Positions 18,370 to 27,567 of a DNA stretch of 64,000 nucleotides are shown here, in pieces (within the stretch, counting starts at the first letter, position 1; each line of letters starts with the position of its first letter). The notes under the pieces were generated by a model, which was given only the letters and a program-made list of their open reading frames with translations, made no database searches and was not told the origin of the DNA. The position numbers and the translations under genes are program-made. The DNA comes from Fuerstiella sp. (GTDB lineage: Bacteria > Planctomycetota > Planctomycetia > Planctomycetales > Planctomycetaceae), in the NCBI GenBank assembly GCA_022843805.1, contig JALHMY010000002.1:1-64000 (forward strand). Direction: 5' to 3'.

Positions 18370-18427
18370 GGTCGTGGATCTTGCTAAAGATCCCCTGGCT
18401 GCAGGACCTTTAGCAAGGTCCACGACC
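18370..18427. repeat. Long hairpin between convergent genes (possible bidirectional terminator)
   Basis: Two 20-base arms (18370-18389 and 18408-18427) pair with one mismatch around an 18-base loop; the arms read GGTCGTGGAYCTTGCTAAAG. No T-run follows directly. The position between the 3' ends of bpt and the DMFase-like gene suggests a termination or mRNA-end role. Its shape also fits a dispersed palindromic repeat. No further copy was seen in the window. Confidence 0.6.
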
Positions 18428-18519
18428 CGAAATTCAAAGCTGACAAAGCAGTCGTCTGCGTCTTCCTTTTCGCCGTGCCGGAAACACAACTACGAAAGTC
18501 GCGACTCGCGCGGGTTTTG

Positions 18520-20034
18520 TCAGGGGTTTGTGGTTTGGATGGCCCGTTTGAGCAGATTATGGGTGATTTGCTGAACTCGATCATCCGGTCCGTGTGGGCG
18601 ACTCCAGTGTGACCAGGGCAATGTATGTCCGGGTGGTGAACTGAGTGCCTGGCACCAGAAGATCGTGGACGCATTAAACACATAGTTGTTTTTAGGTCCC
18701 GGGTAAATGGTGGCAGTCCATTCCTGAGGATTAACACCGCCCTGCCATGCCGTTCCGCCTGCAACCACTTCCAGTCCTGGAATGTCGGCTGGCTGGCCGT
18801 GATATTCCCAGCCAATCAGACCGGGAATTGAATCGCCGTTTTTGACACCTGTTCCGGCAAAGATCCAGTGATCTGCTTTTGTAATAACCCAGTCGCCACC
18901 GCCGTTGACAGGTTCCACGTTGCGTGCGCCCATCAGAAGTCCTTCATCAGGCCCTCGATGTGGAAAAGGTCCGTTTTCTTTTTCACGCTGGACGGCATAG
19001 TCGTTCTCCGCTCCGTATGGACCGCCCCGGAACATAATTCGGTTGGGGCGTCCATCGTAACTTTCGCGGAAGGGGGTTACCCAGCAAACGCTGTTTCCGG
19101 ACAGAAACAGAAGGTTTACGCCGGCATCCCGAAGAGTCTGAACACTGTGAAACTGGCGCAGGTCCCAGTATTCATCATGACCAATACTGACAAAAGCCCT
19201 GCATTTCAGACCGCGATCCGGAGTTAAAAGGTCAGTGTTTGAACAGTAGGCGACGTCGTAGCCGTGTTGCTCCATCCAGTAAACCATCGGAAATTCATAC
19301 GGCAGGAATTCCCCGGAGCCCACGGTCAGCGGATCATTGACCACGCTGGAAAACTGTGCTTCGCGGCCATAAGGTCGATCGAAGCTGACGTCGGCCCACG
19401 GACCCTGATTGCCTTTTGGATGAGTGTACACCGAATATTTGTTTGGCCATGTATTATAGGCCTGCCATGTGTTGTCTGAACACTGGAACAGAATATCGGC
19501 CGGACGATCATCCTGAACAATGAAGATGACATAGCTTTGCCAGTATGATTCTTTTCCCTCAGGGATCGTTGTGAGGCGTCCGAGATAAACGCCGCTGAGC
19601 CAGTCTGACGGGATGGTTAGTGAAAGGCTGGGTTTCCAGCGACATTCCTGCAGATTTTTCTCCCCCAGTTCGGGCGTGGGCTGAGTCGTTCCCGGCAGGG
19701 AATCCACGGTTTTCATCAGCCGGGCTCCCCGACCGCCGTAATAGCCCATTCGAAAGAATTCTGCCTTAAAAGAACGAACCGGGTTGGTCGAAACCATAAT
19801 ATCCAGCGACTCACCGGCCCTGACGCTCTGTTTGGAGCAGTATCCTTCAATCCACGGAGAGCGGAAGCCATCGCCGTCAACTCGGACTCGTGTCAGTTGC
19901 CAGTCACGAGAGCCGGGCAGCTGGTTTTCCTTTTGCACCGGATTTACGGTTCCCTGTGCGATGGACTGGGGCGCGGCAAAGTGACCGGTAATCGCCATCA
20001 GAGCTGAAAGAATGCAGATCATGCCGCGCGACAT
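18520..20034 (-). CDS. N,N-dimethylformamidase beta-subunit-like secreted protein
   Basis: About 504 residues. I prefer the ATG at 20034, where GGAG lies about 10 bases upstream and a signal peptide starts (MSRGMICILSALMAITG ending at AQG); the frame is open to 20076 via a TTG. An N-terminal beta-sandwich-like part has RSFKAEFFRMGYYGGRGARL. The main domain shows FQCSDNTWQAYNTWPNKYS, the block VSIGHDEYWDLRQF and LLFLSGNSVCWVTPF, the pattern of the large (catalytic, Fe-binding) subunit domain of N,N-dimethylformamidase. The name reflects the family; actual activity on DMF is not implied. No small (alpha) subunit gene is beside it. A periplasmic amidohydrolase-type role is possible. Confidence 0.85.
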   Translation of the reverse strand: MSRGMICILSALMAITGHFAAPQSIAQGTVNPVQKENQLPGSRDWQLTRVRVDGDGFRSPWIEGYCSKQSVRAGESLDIMVSTNPVRSFKAEFFRMGYYGGRGARLMKTVDSLPGTTQPTPELGEKNLQECRWKPSLSLTIPSDWLSGVYLGRLTTIPEGKESYWQSYVIFIVQDDRPADILFQCSDNTWQAYNTWPNKYSVYTHPKGNQGPWADVSFDRPYGREAQFSSVVNDPLTVGSGEFLPYEFPMVYWMEQHGYDVAYCSNTDLLTPDRGLKCRAFVSIGHDEYWDLRQFHSVQTLRDAGVNLLFLSGNSVCWVTPFRESYDGRPNRIMFRGGPYGAENDYAVQREKENGPFPHRGPDEGLLMGARNVEPVNGGGDWVITKADHWIFAGTGVKNGDSIPGLIGWEYHGQPADIPGLEVVAGGTAWQGGVNPQEWTATIYPGPKNNYVFNASTIFWCQALSSPPGHTLPWSHWSRPHGPDDRVQQITHNLLKRAIQTTNP

Positions 20035-20344
20035 TAGGAGGGACTCCATCAGATGTGTTAGTCTCATCAATGGCAACTGTTTGAGAGTATGCCTGGATGC
20101 AGCAGGATGGTAACGAAGGGGGAAGGCAAAAGCCGATCTAACAGTCAGCCGCGATCAGCTGTTGCAATTGATCGCGGACTTTCTCGAAGGGCCGAAAGTG
20201 TACGTTTACAGGGAAACGTGTTCGAGACTTGTGCCGGGTGTTTCGTAACACTTTTGGAAAAAGCCGGGGAAACGCGTTTTTTCGACGCTGGTAACTTGAA
20301 ATTCTGTTCGTTGACCGATTTCGGGAATCACCTACACTCACGTT

Positions 20345-21250
20345 ATGAGTCGCCAACCTCTATCTACTCAGTTCGAAAATGTTCTCAAAGCTGCAGGTCA
20401 GCTCTCGGTAAGCACTCACGCTTCTGCCGTGCTTGTGCTGGCCGGTCATTCATTTGATTTCGTGGGAATTTCCTCGCTGCTTCAGGGCTGTCGGCTGATT
20501 GTTGCGGCGGACAAACTGGATGTTCAGGCCGCTGTCCGTGAAGACGGCGTGGTGCTTGTGCCAATTCTTCACGAGCCTCAGACCAGTCATCTGCAGGTCA
20601 CGCAGGTTCTGCTGGAAGCGATCGCAGACGAGCTGGTGCAGACGGGTGATGTGGTTGTCTGCGTCTATTCCCTGTATGAACGGGATGGCTGCGATACGTT
20701 AAGTCTGATCCGGCTCGCCGATCAGCTCTCCCGCCTGACATCCCGGGATTTGCAGCGTTTGGAAACGAAAGTTCCGCTGGAAACCCTGCGAATTGTTGTG
20801 GATCTGGCATGTGAAATCGGTCGGGAAGGACGAGAAGGAAAACCGGTTGGGACGCTGTTTGTCGTGGGAAATCATCGCAAGGTGATTCAGTTGTCCAGTG
20901 AACAGGTACATGATCCGTTTCGCGGTTATCCTCGTTCTGAGCGTTTGATTCGCAATCCGCGAGTCCGCGAGAGCATCAAGGAAATTGCTCAGATGGACGG
21001 CGCCTTTGTCATTTCCGCGGACGGAGTTGTTCAGGCTGCCGGCCGTCATTTGAGGGCGTCGGCCGACAATCTGACGCTTTCCAAGGGTCTTGGATCCCGC
21101 CACTGGGCGGCTGCGGAGATCTCCAAAGCAACGGGTGCCATTGCGATTGCGGTGTCTGAATCCACCGGAACGGTGCGAGTTTTTCAGGACGGTATGGTCG
21201 TGCTGCGAATTGAGCCCATGGAAGCGGCGATGAAATGGCATGAAGAATAA
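20345..21250 (+). CDS. Diadenylate cyclase, DacZ-like (PK_C-like + DAC domain)
   Basis: A 301-residue soluble protein. Residues 165-290 form a DAC (DisA_N) domain, with the catalytic motifs DGAFVIS at 218-224 and GSRHWAAAEIS at 250-260 (the RHxAA motif). It should make c-di-AMP from two ATP. Residues 20-130 (VLVLAGHSFDFVGISSLLQG, VVVCVYSL) look like the pyruvate-kinase C-terminal-type domain that precedes DAC in archaeal DacZ. There are no membrane helices (unlike CdaA) and no DisA-type helix-hairpin-helix DNA-binding part. It is monocistronic, and no phosphodiesterase lies nearby. Assignment of the DAC fold is firm; the N-terminal domain match is from pattern only. Confidence 0.85.
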   Translation: MSRQPLSTQFENVLKAAGQLSVSTHASAVLVLAGHSFDFVGISSLLQGCRLIVAADKLDVQAAVREDGVVLVPILHEPQTSHLQVTQVLLEAIADELVQTGDVVVCVYSLYERDGCDTLSLIRLADQLSRLTSRDLQRLETKVPLETLRIVVDLACEIGREGREGKPVGTLFVVGNHRKVIQLSSEQVHDPFRGYPRSERLIRNPRVRESIKEIAQMDGAFVISADGVVQAAGRHLRASADNLTLSKGLGSRHWAAAEISKATGAIAIAVSESTGTVRVFQDGMVVLRIEPMEAAMKWHEE

Positions 21251-21706
21251 CGTCCATTGTGCTCTGGCGGAACGCTGGGTGTAAGTCGCAGGCCCTGATC
21301 CCCGTCGTCTCAGCCAAAGAGATGGCAGACCGCCGTCGTTGCTGCTCCCGCTGTCGACGGAACCCGGCGGGAAGCGGCTCATTCGGTTTTTTAGGGTGGG
21401 CTTAGGTCGCCCGGCCGGATCAGCGCCTGGGTGGGATAAGGGTCAGAATCTCCCTTTTGGGCCGTTGTGTGAGCAGAGTTTAAGTATTCATCCCTGCAAA
21501 TCCCTGATGGGCATGTTGAATCGCTGGGTCTGATTTTCCCACGGATTTGGCTTCGCCAGCGTTTAGGCTTGTGTTTTTAGGGGTCCGGAAGCGTAGAATC
21601 CGGTGGAGGGCCTTTGAAAACTGTGTGAGCGCCAGTTTCATGCACTCAGGCCCGTTTCTGTGCTTCGGTGTGTTTATGCTTTGACTGTCATTCAGGATGC
21701 TGGTTT
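21251..21706. other. 456-bp intergenic region upstream of nrdR
   Basis: No convincing gene, RNA or terminator is visible. It contains GC-rich stretches (about 21340-21430) and must carry the nrdR promoter. The short plus-strand frame at 21339-21533 has no family pattern. Confidence 0.4.
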
Positions 21707-22171
21707 ATGCAATGCCCTTTCTGCCGACATGACGAATCAAAGGTCATCGATTCAAGAGACAGTGCGGATTTTTCGATTCGCCGCCGCCGGGAATGCCTCG
21801 CCTGTGAGCGGCGTTTTACCACATACGAAAGAATTGAAGAATCACCGGTCAAGGTCATCAAGAAAGACGGTTCTCGCGTCACTTTTGATCGTGAAAAGAT
21901 TCGTTTCGGGGTTGAAAAAGCCTGTTACAAGCGACCCGTCAGTATTGCTCAGATTGACAGTCTGGTGGGCAGCGTGGAAGCCGCCATCTATGAGGAAGGA
22001 GTGCGTGAAGTTCCTTCACGATGGATTGGCGAACTGGTGTTTAACGCACTGCGGGATCTGGATAAGGTGGCGTTTGTGCGATTTGCATCGGTTTATCGCG
22101 AATTTCAGGACGTACACGATTTTGTCGACGAACTGCAGCCGATCCTGGATGGTCGTCGTCGTGAATCCTGA
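21707..22171 (+). CDS. nrdR: Transcriptional repressor NrdR
   Basis: A 154-residue Zn- and ATP-cone protein that represses ribonucleotide reductase genes when dATP is high. The N-terminal zinc ribbon is complete (MQCPFC and [13 protein letters not shown]), and the ATP-cone follows ([16 protein letters not shown]). The ATG at 21707 is the canonical start (M-Q-C-P-F-C); an upstream in-frame ATG at 21668 would add 13 non-family residues. No nrd genes are in the window, so it acts in trans. Confidence 0.97.
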   Translation: MQCPFCRHDESKVIDSRDSADFSIRRRRECLACERRFTTYERIEESPVKVIKKDGSRVTFDREKIRFGVEKACYKRPVSIAQIDSLVGSVEAAIYEEGVREVPSRWIGELVFNALRDLDKVAFVRFASVYREFQDVHDFVDELQPILDGRRRES

Positions 22172-22303
22172 GATTGTTGCGTGACGTTATCTGTCAACGC
22201 CGCCCCAGCCCAGCCCAGCTCTGTGATCTTCTGATTCGATTGCTGAAGCCGACGGCCCTTGCCGATTACACCCTGATGAACACTCGAAAACTGTGGCACC
22301 CAC

Positions 22304-24817
22304 ATGCCGTTAACAGCCGGATCAACCGAGCAGGACGCTTTGCGCCCGGGCTTCTGTGAACTTTATTTGCCACAGCCGACTGCACCTTCGCTGCCGGTCG
22401 CCGTTTGTCTCACAATGGGTGCATGGCTGGCGGGCTGGACGTCGGTTCCTCCGCTGATCTGGCTGACTTTGTGTTGCATGGTCTGCCTGCTTCTGTGCGT
22501 TCAGCCGATCAGTTCTCCATTTGGCTCATGGACCCTTCTGGCGGGCAGTATTCTGGTTGGGGCGTTCGCATGGTCGAGTCGAATACTGACCACTGATGCC
22601 ACCGATGTGACTCGACTGCTGGATGCTGACGGGGCGACCTGTCGGGTTGCCGGAATTGTGGACAACATTCCGTCCCTGCGAGCTTCCAGGGAAACGGCAT
22701 GGCGATCCGAAGCGGCGGATTCGGCCATGCAGACTCTGTTTTATCTTGAAGTGACGCATCTGTTTTCAGGGGAGATTCCGCTGCGTGCATCGGGCCGACT
22801 GAGGGTACTGATTAGCGGAGACGCCATTTCCCGATTGTCATGGAAACAGCCGGTGCAGGTCATCGGTCGAATCGAAAGACGTTTCGTTGTCAGCAATCCG
22901 GGAGAATTTGACTACGGTGCCTTTCTGAAGAATCAATCCGTTTCCGGATTGCTTTTTGTAAGGCATCCCGACGCTGTAAAGACGCTTCGAAATATGCCGA
23001 TTTGGCATCCATGGACGGCGCTGAGCGAATTGCGACAGCAGGCCGTTCGATTAATCAGACAGAATCTCTCCGAAGAACTGCAGCCGCTCGCTGAAGCTCT
23101 GATGCTTGGAAACCGCGGGCATATGGATCCAGCCGTCGAGCGGGATTTTGTTGCCAGCGGGACAATGCATTTGTTGTCGATTTCCGGTTTACATGTCGGA
23201 ATTCTGTACCTGTTTCTGATTCGTATTCTCAATCTGCTCCTGACTGGCAGACGGACGGGAATGCTGCTGGGGCTGATGTTTTGCGTTGCCTATGCGCTGC
23301 TGACCGATTTGCGGGCAAGCGTGCTCCGATCGACGCTGTTTATCGTACTGACGGTCAGTGGGCAGCTCCTGCGGCGAAACCTGCGAATGTCAACTCTGAT
23401 TGGCAACACGGCGGTGATCCTTTTCCTCTGGGATCCGGCGGTTGTTTATGATCTTGGCGCATGGTTGTCTTTTCTGGCGGTCAGCGCACTGGCATGGGCG
23501 GGAACAGAAAACGGCGATGACAGGAATCATGAGCGACCGGCCGATGGGCTGACATGGGCCGATCGTCTGCGTGACCTGGTGTTGCAGTCACGGGCTTCGC
23601 TGAAGCTGCGGTATCGGCAGATGTTTGCCGTTACTGTGTTCTCAATGCCTCTCGTCGCCTCTCAGTTTCATGTGATTTCCGTCTCGGGCCTCGTCGCAAA
23701 CATTGTGCTGATTCCTCTAACGGGAATAACAATGATCAGCGGTTTCATTTTTCTGCTGATCGGACTTCTGATTCCCGCCTCCGCAGGATTCGCAGGAACT
23801 GGCTTCAATTATCTGCTGATGCTGATGAACAGGCTGGTGGCCGATGCCGGTAACCTCACGGCAGGCTCGCTGACGATTCCCGATACGCCATTTTGGTTTC
23901 TTGTTTTGTACTATGTACTGCTGACGGTGGCTGTTGCATCCGGAAACGCCCCCCTGCGTCGAAATGCATGGGTGATGCTGTCGATTCTTGTTCTGGCAGG
24001 ATTCTGGAATACGAATTCGCGAGTCTTCAGGGACGAGCTGATTTGTACGGTTCTGAACGTTGGTCACGGCAACGCCATTGTGGTGGAAACGCCCGACGGA
24101 CGAGTGCTGGTGTTTGACGCCGGAGCTCTGAACCGCGGTGAACGCACAGCCGATATTGTTTCCCGCTTCCTGTGGCATCAGGGACAGTCCCGGATCGACG
24201 CCCTGATTATTTCCCATGCGGATATGGATCATTACAACGCGGTCACCGGCCTGATTGATCGAATGCCGGTTGATCAGATCCTTACGAGCGCCGAGTTTGT
24301 CGGTTCGCAGGCAGCACCTGTTGTAAGGCTGCTTGAAACGCTGCGAAATCGACAGATGCCAATTCGTCTTTTGAATGGCGGAGACTGGTTTGAGGCAGGC
24401 CAGGCTGAAGTTCAGTTTCGCCAGGCTGTATCCCCGTCGGAAATGGATCTGGATGACAACGAACTGAGCATTGTTGGGATACTGGAGTTTGCCGGCCGCC
24501 GGATCGTTCTTCCAGGTGATCTCGAAAAGTCAGGTCAGGCGATGCTGCTGCCGGAAATGAAGTCGACCGACGTTCTGATCAGTCCGCATCACGGCAGTCG
24601 TGTTTCGAATACTCGGGATACAAGAGAAGCATTTGCACCCGAACTTGTGGTTGTCAGCTCAAGGTCTTCGGAGAATGATGACTATTTACAAAGAATATAT
24701 GGAGAAAAAGCAGAGATCCTGAACACCTGTCTGGATGGTGCGGTGTCCATAAGGATCAGAGCGGACGGTGTTTTGGGGTGGAAGGCCTGGCTGTGCCGGC
24801 CTGATTCTTTGGATTGA
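22304..24817 (+). CDS. comEC: ComEC/Rec2 DNA uptake channel protein
   Basis: An 837-residue inner-membrane protein for natural transformation. The N-terminal part holds membrane helices and an OB-like DUF4131 region (PVQVIGRIERRFVVSNPGEFDYGAFLKNQ). The competence domain shows the signature MHLLSISGLHVGILY near residue 290 and further helices to about 570. The C-terminal metallo-beta-lactamase domain has VGHGNAIVVETPDGRVLVFDAG, SHADMDHYNA and ISPHHGS, so its metal site is intact and could degrade the non-transported DNA strand. Length and order match full-length ComEC. No other com gene is nearby. Confidence 0.95.
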   Translation: MPLTAGSTEQDALRPGFCELYLPQPTAPSLPVAVCLTMGAWLAGWTSVPPLIWLTLCCMVCLLLCVQPISSPFGSWTLLAGSILVGAFAWSSRILTTDATDVTRLLDADGATCRVAGIVDNIPSLRASRETAWRSEAADSAMQTLFYLEVTHLFSGEIPLRASGRLRVLISGDAISRLSWKQPVQVIGRIERRFVVSNPGEFDYGAFLKNQSVSGLLFVRHPDAVKTLRNMPIWHPWTALSELRQQAVRLIRQNLSEELQPLAEALMLGNRGHMDPAVERDFVASGTMHLLSISGLHVGILYLFLIRILNLLLTGRRTGMLLGLMFCVAYALLTDLRASVLRSTLFIVLTVSGQLLRRNLRMSTLIGNTAVILFLWDPAVVYDLGAWLSFLAVSALAWAGTENGDDRNHERPADGLTWADRLRDLVLQSRASLKLRYRQMFAVTVFSMPLVASQFHVISVSGLVANIVLIPLTGITMISGFIFLLIGLLIPASAGFAGTGFNYLLMLMNRLVADAGNLTAGSLTIPDTPFWFLVLYYVLLTVAVASGNAPLRRNAWVMLSILVLAGFWNTNSRVFRDELICTVLNVGHGNAIVVETPDGRVLVFDAGALNRGERTADIVSRFLWHQGQSRIDALIISHADMDHYNAVTGLIDRMPVDQILTSAEFVGSQAAPVVRLLETLRNRQMPIRLLNGGDWFEAGQAEVQFRQAVSPSEMDLDDNELSIVGILEFAGRRIVLPGDLEKSGQAMLLPEMKSTDVLISPHHGSRVSNTRDTREAFAPELVVVSSRSSENDDYLQRIYGEKAEILNTCLDGAVSIRIRADGVLGWKAWLCRPDSLD

Positions 24818-25138
24818 AATTTTGGGGAATGTCTGAAACCATCCAGGAAATGGCGTTTCATGCCGAATGACGCACGCCCTGATACGCCGGGAAATTCTCA
24901 CTGGAAGAAGGGAAATTAAAACACGGCTGGAGACAAAAATGTTAAACTTGAGGTTCTGGACAGCAGTGGGCCGTAAACGACAGGCAGGAAAATCAGAGTC
25001 AGGATCGGCAACTGCAGAAGGCATTCAGAAACCATTCTGTTCCTGAATCTCTGCTCTTCGCGAATCGTCAGGAAAACTGGCGGATCGAAAGAGGCTGACT
25101 TTCGGGCGTTTCACCGAACAGCTTGCGCTGAGGTCGTT
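24818..25138. other. 321-bp intergenic region
   Basis: The gap between comEC and the kinase gene. No gene, RNA or clear terminator is visible. The kinase promoter is presumably here. Confidence 0.35.
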
Positions 25139-26551
25139 GTGTACTGTAAAGTGTGTAATCAAGTTTTCCCCGGATCATCTCTGCGCTGCCCTGGCTGCGG
25201 TGCTGAATCGCTTTCGCCGCAGTCGGTCGCCAACGACACAGTCGTGCTGGCGGCTGACTACTTTGCGCGCCATACACCGCTGCCTGACAATACTCCTGCA
25301 ACAGAGATCAGCATGGATTATGGGATGCTGGATGGGCAGCGAATCCATATCTATCAGTGTGAACGCTTGCTTGGTCGTGGAGGAATGGGCGCGGTTTATC
25401 TGGCAAAGAATCAGGAGCTGCATCGTTTCTGCGCACTAAAGATTCTGTCTCCCAGACGAATTTCCGATGACGTGGATTATATTGCCCGTTTTGAAAACGA
25501 AGGGCGTGCTGCTGCCGCACTTGTTCACGCGAATATTGTGACAACTCATGCAATCGGACGCTGGCAGGAGCATCATTTTCTGGAGATGGAGTTTGTCGCC
25601 GGGCGTTCTCTTCAGCATGAAATCGACACGGACGGCGAACTGGGGCCGATCCGCTCAACCGGGATGGCCGTAGGAATCGCCAATGGTCTGGCTGCTGCGC
25701 ATCGACTGGGCATTATTCATCGCGATCTGAAGCCGGATAATATTCTGGTGACTCCTGCCGGTGTGCCCAAAATCGTTGATTTTGGTTTGGCCAAACGAAT
25801 CCATTCTGATGATTTGCGTGTACCCAATCTGGCCGGAACTCCAATGTATATGGCGCCTGAGCTGTTTGAAGGGCAGCGGGCATCTCCGGCAAGTGATGTG
25901 TTTGCTCTGGGAGTTTGTTATTACCAGATGCTGACAGGCACTTACCCGTTCCGTGGAGAGTCGATCTCTGCTCTGATGAATGCCATTTTGTCGGGCGACT
26001 ATGTGAGCGTTCGACGCCTGAATCCCGATATTCCGCTGGATATGGCGGAATGCGTTTCCCTGATGCTGGCCTATGATCCTGCCGGGCGCCCCATGGACGG
26101 GGGGGCTGCGTCGCAGTTGCTGCAGGCAGTACTGGGGGCCGCTCGAGATCTGGATATTCTGGTCTACGAGGCTTTTCATGGTCTGACCTCGATTTCGTTT
26201 GTTCAGGAAGACGGAGGGCGATTTCGCGTCCAGCTGAAACTGTGTGATCAGCGAACTCAGACCGTCTACATCGAGAACAGTGATCATGATGCGGGTGACC
26301 GCCTGCTGATGATTTACAGCATTTGCTGTGAGGCTCGCCCCGACTTCTATGAGAATGCATTAAGGCTGAATGCCACGATCAACCATGGAGGCGTGTCTAT
26401 TCGCGATATCGACGGGCGCCCCTGTTTTGTGATGATCGATACGTATCCGCGTGCCACAGTGAATGGTGAAGAGATTCGTCGCAGTGTGCTGGAAATCGGC
26501 TCACATGCGGACCATGTGGAACAGTTGCTGACCGGAGGCGACGTCAACTGA
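25139..26551 (+). CDS. Ser/Thr protein kinase with zinc ribbon and YbjN-like C-terminal domain
   Basis: A 470-residue protein with a GTG start. Residues 3-20 form a zinc ribbon (CKVC...CPGC). The Hanks-type kinase domain (about 70-335) is complete: glycine loop GRGGMGAVY at 79-87, Lys101 (ALKIL), HRDLKPDN with Asp196, DFG at 214-216 and GTPMYMAPE. The last about 125 residues (from 345) do not resemble PASTA, TPR or membrane parts; NATINHGGVSIRDIDG and HADHVEQLL resemble the YbjN/type III chaperone-like fold. No membrane helix is present, so it is a soluble kinase, unlike most planctomycete kinases. The target is unknown. The C-terminal domain assignment is tentative. Confidence 0.9.
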   Translation: MYCKVCNQVFPGSSLRCPGCGAESLSPQSVANDTVVLAADYFARHTPLPDNTPATEISMDYGMLDGQRIHIYQCERLLGRGGMGAVYLAKNQELHRFCALKILSPRRISDDVDYIARFENEGRAAAALVHANIVTTHAIGRWQEHHFLEMEFVAGRSLQHEIDTDGELGPIRSTGMAVGIANGLAAAHRLGIIHRDLKPDNILVTPAGVPKIVDFGLAKRIHSDDLRVPNLAGTPMYMAPELFEGQRASPASDVFALGVCYYQMLTGTYPFRGESISALMNAILSGDYVSVRRLNPDIPLDMAECVSLMLAYDPAGRPMDGGAASQLLQAVLGAARDLDILVYEAFHGLTSISFVQEDGGRFRVQLKLCDQRTQTVYIENSDHDAGDRLLMIYSICCEARPDFYENALRLNATINHGGVSIRDIDGRPCFVMIDTYPRATVNGEEIRRSVLEIGSHADHVEQLLTGGDVN

Positions 26552-26606
26552 GCATCATGTTCAGCTGATCAGAAAGAGCCCCGCCGGGAACAGAAAGGCC
26601 AGCAAA

Positions 26607-26635
26607 AAACGCCCGACGTTTGATGTCGGGCGTTT
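26607..26635. terminator. Bidirectional terminator between kinase and FKBP genes
   Basis: A perfect 11-bp stem (AAACGCCCGAC at 26607-26617 and GTCGGGCGTTT at 26625-26635) encloses a 7-base loop. An A-run precedes it and a T-rich stretch follows, so it can act on both the plus-strand kinase and the minus-strand FKBP transcript. Confidence 0.8.
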
Positions 26636-26695
26636 CATTCTGTAAAGCAGTTTCTGAACACGATGTGATCGCGACGCTTATTATTGCGACGCTTG

Positions 26696-27406
26696 TTATT
26701 CAGTGACGTTAATCAGTTCAATATCGAAAATCAGCACGGAGTTTGGTCCGATTTCGCCGGGACCATTTGCACCATAGGCCAGTTCACTTGGGATAAACAG
26801 CCGATATTTTGAACCAACCTTCATCAGTTGAAGTGCTTCTGTCCAGCCTTTGATCACCTGCGTGACGCCAAAGGAAACGGGCTCCTCGGCTGCGGTGGGT
26901 GCGTCACCTTCGTAGGAACTGTCAAACTTCTTGCCATCGATCAGAGTTCCGCGGTAGTGGGTTGACACGGTGCTGGTCGCCTTTGGAACCGCTCCGGTGC
27001 CTTCCTTGATGACCATATACTGCAACCCTGACGGAGTCACCTTTACTCCGGGTTTTGCCTTGTTTTCTTCAAGAAACTTTTTGCCGGCTTCGAGGTTTTT
27101 TGTGCCTTTTTCCGCGACTTTCTTCTTCATAATGGCGTCAAACTCGCTGAACGCGGCCTGAATCTCTTCTTCAGAAAGAGCCGATTTCCCGCCACCCATT
27201 GCGGTTACCATGCCCTTCATGAAGAATTTTGGATCCAGTTCCAGACCCTGACGCTTCATATTCGTCCCGACCTGAATTCCCAGCTGATAGCTGACTTTGT
27301 CCAGCGTCGTTTCGAGTTTTGGCTCTTCCTGAGCGACTGTAGCTGGAGCATTCATCAAAAGACTTGCAAATAACAGAGCAGAGACATTCAGGCACGACAG
27401 ACGCAT
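26696..27406 (-). CDS. FKBP-type peptidyl-prolyl isomerase (Mip/FklB-like), exported
   Basis: A 236-residue protein with a signal peptide ending near AQE. The N-terminal dimerisation domain (KVSYQLGIQVGTNMKRQG and a long helix of KKKVAEKGTKNLEAGKKFLEE type) precedes the FKBP domain (GLQYMVIKEGTGAVPKATS, VSTHYRGTLIDGKKFDSSY, VIKGWTEALQLMKVGSKY, ELAYGANG, LIFDIELI). It catalyses prolyl cis-trans isomerisation in the periplasm and probably acts as a folding factor. Length matches Mip/FklB proteins. It is monocistronic, with the terminator at 26607-26635 downstream. Confidence 0.95.
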   Translation of the reverse strand: MRLSCLNVSALLFASLLMNAPATVAQEEPKLETTLDKVSYQLGIQVGTNMKRQGLELDPKFFMKGMVTAMGGGKSALSEEEIQAAFSEFDAIMKKKVAEKGTKNLEAGKKFLEENKAKPGVKVTPSGLQYMVIKEGTGAVPKATSTVSTHYRGTLIDGKKFDSSYEGDAPTAAEEPVSFGVTQVIKGWTEALQLMKVGSKYRLFIPSELAYGANGPGEIGPNSVLIFDIELINVTE

Positions 27407-27567
27407 TGGAGATGCACTTTCCCGTTCTTCAGAAGTAATCAGTAAAATCGACTCTTGCAGACAGCAGTCACTATGGCGAAATTTGTTGCCGTTGGAAACT
27501 GCTTAAGTCAAAGAATTGAACGGGCACAGCAAATTTTCCGGCAAGTCGTGCTGCTGACAGCCCTATT

